Positions 63,572 to 64,000 of a DNA stretch of 64,000 nt are shown piece after piece; the stretch's first letter is position 1, and each line of letters starts with the position of its first letter. Origin of the DNA: Ignavibacteriaceae bacterium (GTDB lineage: Bacteria; Bacteroidota; Ignavibacteria; Ignavibacteriales; Ignavibacteriaceae); the NCBI GenBank assembly GCA_008933765.1, contig WBUK01000002.1, positions 248,001 through 312,000 of the forward strand, given 5' to 3'. Below the pieces are notes generated by a model. It saw only the letters and a program-made list of their open reading frames with translations. It did no database searches and was not told where the DNA came from. The position numbers were made by a program, and so were the translations under genes.

Positions 63572-63660
63572 AATTGGCGCCCGTAATGGATATTCGTAAT
63601 TAGTATCCCCAATTGGCGCCCGTAATGGATATTCGTAATTAGTATCCCCAATTGGCACAC
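63572..63660. repeat. 39-base tandem repeat, two full copies and a partial third
   Basis: Units begin at 63572, 63611 and 63650. The first two are identical (start AATTGGCGCCCGTAATGG, end TAGTATCCCC); the third stops after AATTGGC. The sequence just before the first unit (GGTATCCGT) also resembles the repeat end. Period is a multiple of three on both strands. Confidence 0.9.
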
Positions 63661-63675
63661 GAGGAAAAAATCATG

Positions 63676-63707
63676 TTTGTATAATTTTCCGCTTGGTATT
63701 ATATTTG
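63676..63707 (+). promoter_or_regulatory. candidate Bacteroidota-type promoter for tRNA-Arg
   Basis: TTTG (63676-63679), 20 bases, TATATTTG (63700-63707): both elements match TTTG-N19/20-TAnnTTTG. The predicted start lies about 15 bases before the mature tRNA 5' end. Confidence 0.5.
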
Positions 63708-63728
63708 CTTGCTAAAAGTTTTTGTTTT

Positions 63729-63802
63729 GCACCCGTAGCTCAATTGGATAGAGCGTTTGACTACGGATCAAAAGGTTGAGGGTTCGACTCCTTCCGGGTG
63801 TA
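63729..63802 (+). tRNA. tRNA-Arg (anticodon ACG)
   Basis: Cloverleaf with acceptor GCACCCG/CGGGTGT (first pair G-T), D arm, anticodon stem TTTGA/TCAAA with loop CTACGGA, T stem GAGGG/CCTTC (one weak pair) and discriminator A. The anticodon ACG reads CGN after A34 deamination. The 3' CCA is not encoded, unlike the tRNA-Pro at 5020. Confidence 0.95.
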
Positions 63803-63837
63803 CAAGTTTACTGATAAAGACTCAAATTTTATAAACG

Positions 63838-63870
63838 AGACGAGACTGTTCATAGTTTCGTCTTTAGTTT
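63838..63870 (+). terminator. terminator-like hairpin after tRNA-Arg
   Basis: Ten-pair stem AGACGAGACT/AGTTTCGTCT (one G-T pair) with loop GTTCAT, followed by a T-rich stretch (TTAGTTTT). Confidence 0.7.
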
Positions 63871-64000
63871 TGCCAGACTCCTTAAGAATAATAAGGGGTT
63901 TGCTCGTCATTTCTCATTTATACTTATCAATAAAACCTTTTCTGACTACCTCATCTAAAATATTTATTATCCTTTTCGGTTGCATTTTTTAGTGGTATAT
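63871..64000. other. right-edge non-coding stretch
   Basis: No gene can be supported. A 23-codon minus-strand frame (MQPKRIINILDEVVRKGFID...) ends at a TGA and is followed by another short frame running into tRNA-Arg. These could be a degraded gene remnant, but no family is recognisable. Confidence 0.4.

Larger units (their letters stand above)
63480..63728. other. non-coding spacer between methylase and tRNA-Arg
   Basis: Contains the A8 tract (plus-strand T8 at 63488-63495), the 39-base repeat and a promoter-like pair. A minus-strand frame encoding a 13-residue peptide repeat (QLGILITNIHYGR) crosses it but has no family resemblance and overlaps the methylase, so it is not called. Confidence 0.55.

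Noticed and set aside
63445-63660. Minus-strand 71-codon frame with a 13-residue repeat, QLGILITNIHYGR
   Set aside because: The repeat arises from the 39-base DNA repeat, the frame overlaps the methylase start and the rest shows no family resemblance.
63798-63992. Plus-strand 64-codon frame starting in the tRNA-Arg 3' end
   Set aside because: It begins inside a tRNA, crosses its terminator hairpin and has no ribosome site or recognisable domain.

Overview
The window is a gene-dense stretch of bacterial chromosome at roughly 40 % GC. About 58 of its protein genes are recognisable, and it has two tRNA genes. It contains no rRNA, insertion sequence, prophage or CRISPR array. It most likely comes from the Ignavibacteria/Melioribacter side of the FCB group (Bacteroidota-Chlorobi relatives). 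The evidence is four secreted proteins ending in type IX secretion (T9SS) sorting domains, two of them with the NYPNPFNPSTTI signature; a parA-parB-DUF5683 cluster; a YbeY whose third metal ligand is Asp instead of His; and several spacers carrying a Bacteroidota-type promoter (TTTG-N19/20-TAnnTTTG). This is inferred from protein features, because there is no rRNA to confirm it.

Layout. Positions 1-1927 (+) hold the chromosome-partition genes parA (5' truncated) and parB and a secreted DUF5683 protein. A minus-strand ppx/gppA follows. Positions 3131-5016 (+) hold a small hypothetical gene, aroQ, a HAD phosphatase and a MerR-type regulator, then tRNA-Pro(GGG). Positions 5226-11891 (+) form one tightly overlapping run: a 1408-residue secreted subtilase, pgsA, ftsY and a lipid kinase. 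An M16 peptidase follows at 11968-14757. After a 0.4-kb gene-free gap, nearly everything from 15177 to 60722 is on the minus strand.

The minus-strand run, read in its own direction, contains these blocks. (1) dnaK. (2) A UvrD-like helicase and a secreted GHL10-type glycosidase. (3) A phosphofructokinase of the pyrophosphate type, then an SDR enzyme. (4) An ExbB/ExbD/ExbD energiser, yqeY, cvpA, mutS2, a biotin carboxylase, a biotin carrier protein, a FadL-like porin, an SGNH lipoprotein and a SPOR lipoprotein, then two T9SS cargo proteins. (5) ssb, a CNNM/CorC-type membrane protein, a MlaD-like protein, ggt, acpS, an HNH nuclease, trpS, scpA, scpB, rluB, dacB, lysS, a DUF2279 protein, a glycosyltransferase, a gamma-carbonic anhydrase, ybeY, xerC/D, hpf and hprK. 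(6) An M23 peptidase, a DUF2795 protein, holB, thiolase, 3-hydroxyacyl-CoA dehydrogenase and a CLC channel. The right end returns to the plus strand with birA and coaX, then a minus-strand, AT-rich solo DNA adenine methylase next to tRNA-Arg(ACG).

Most content is housekeeping: chromosome segregation (ParAB, ScpAB), envelope biogenesis, translation and CoA/biotin metabolism. The unusual signals lie in the spacers. The scpA-scpB gap is filled by a 45-bp tandem repeat. Each unit carries a Shine-Dalgarno-like sequence, an ATG and a 9-codon mini-ORF, and all coding differences between copies fall at third codon positions. Other repeats sit upstream of the gamma-carbonic anhydrase gene, after coaX, and between the methylase gene and tRNA-Arg. 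A run of eight A lies just upstream of the methylase, whose only usable in-frame start is TTG.
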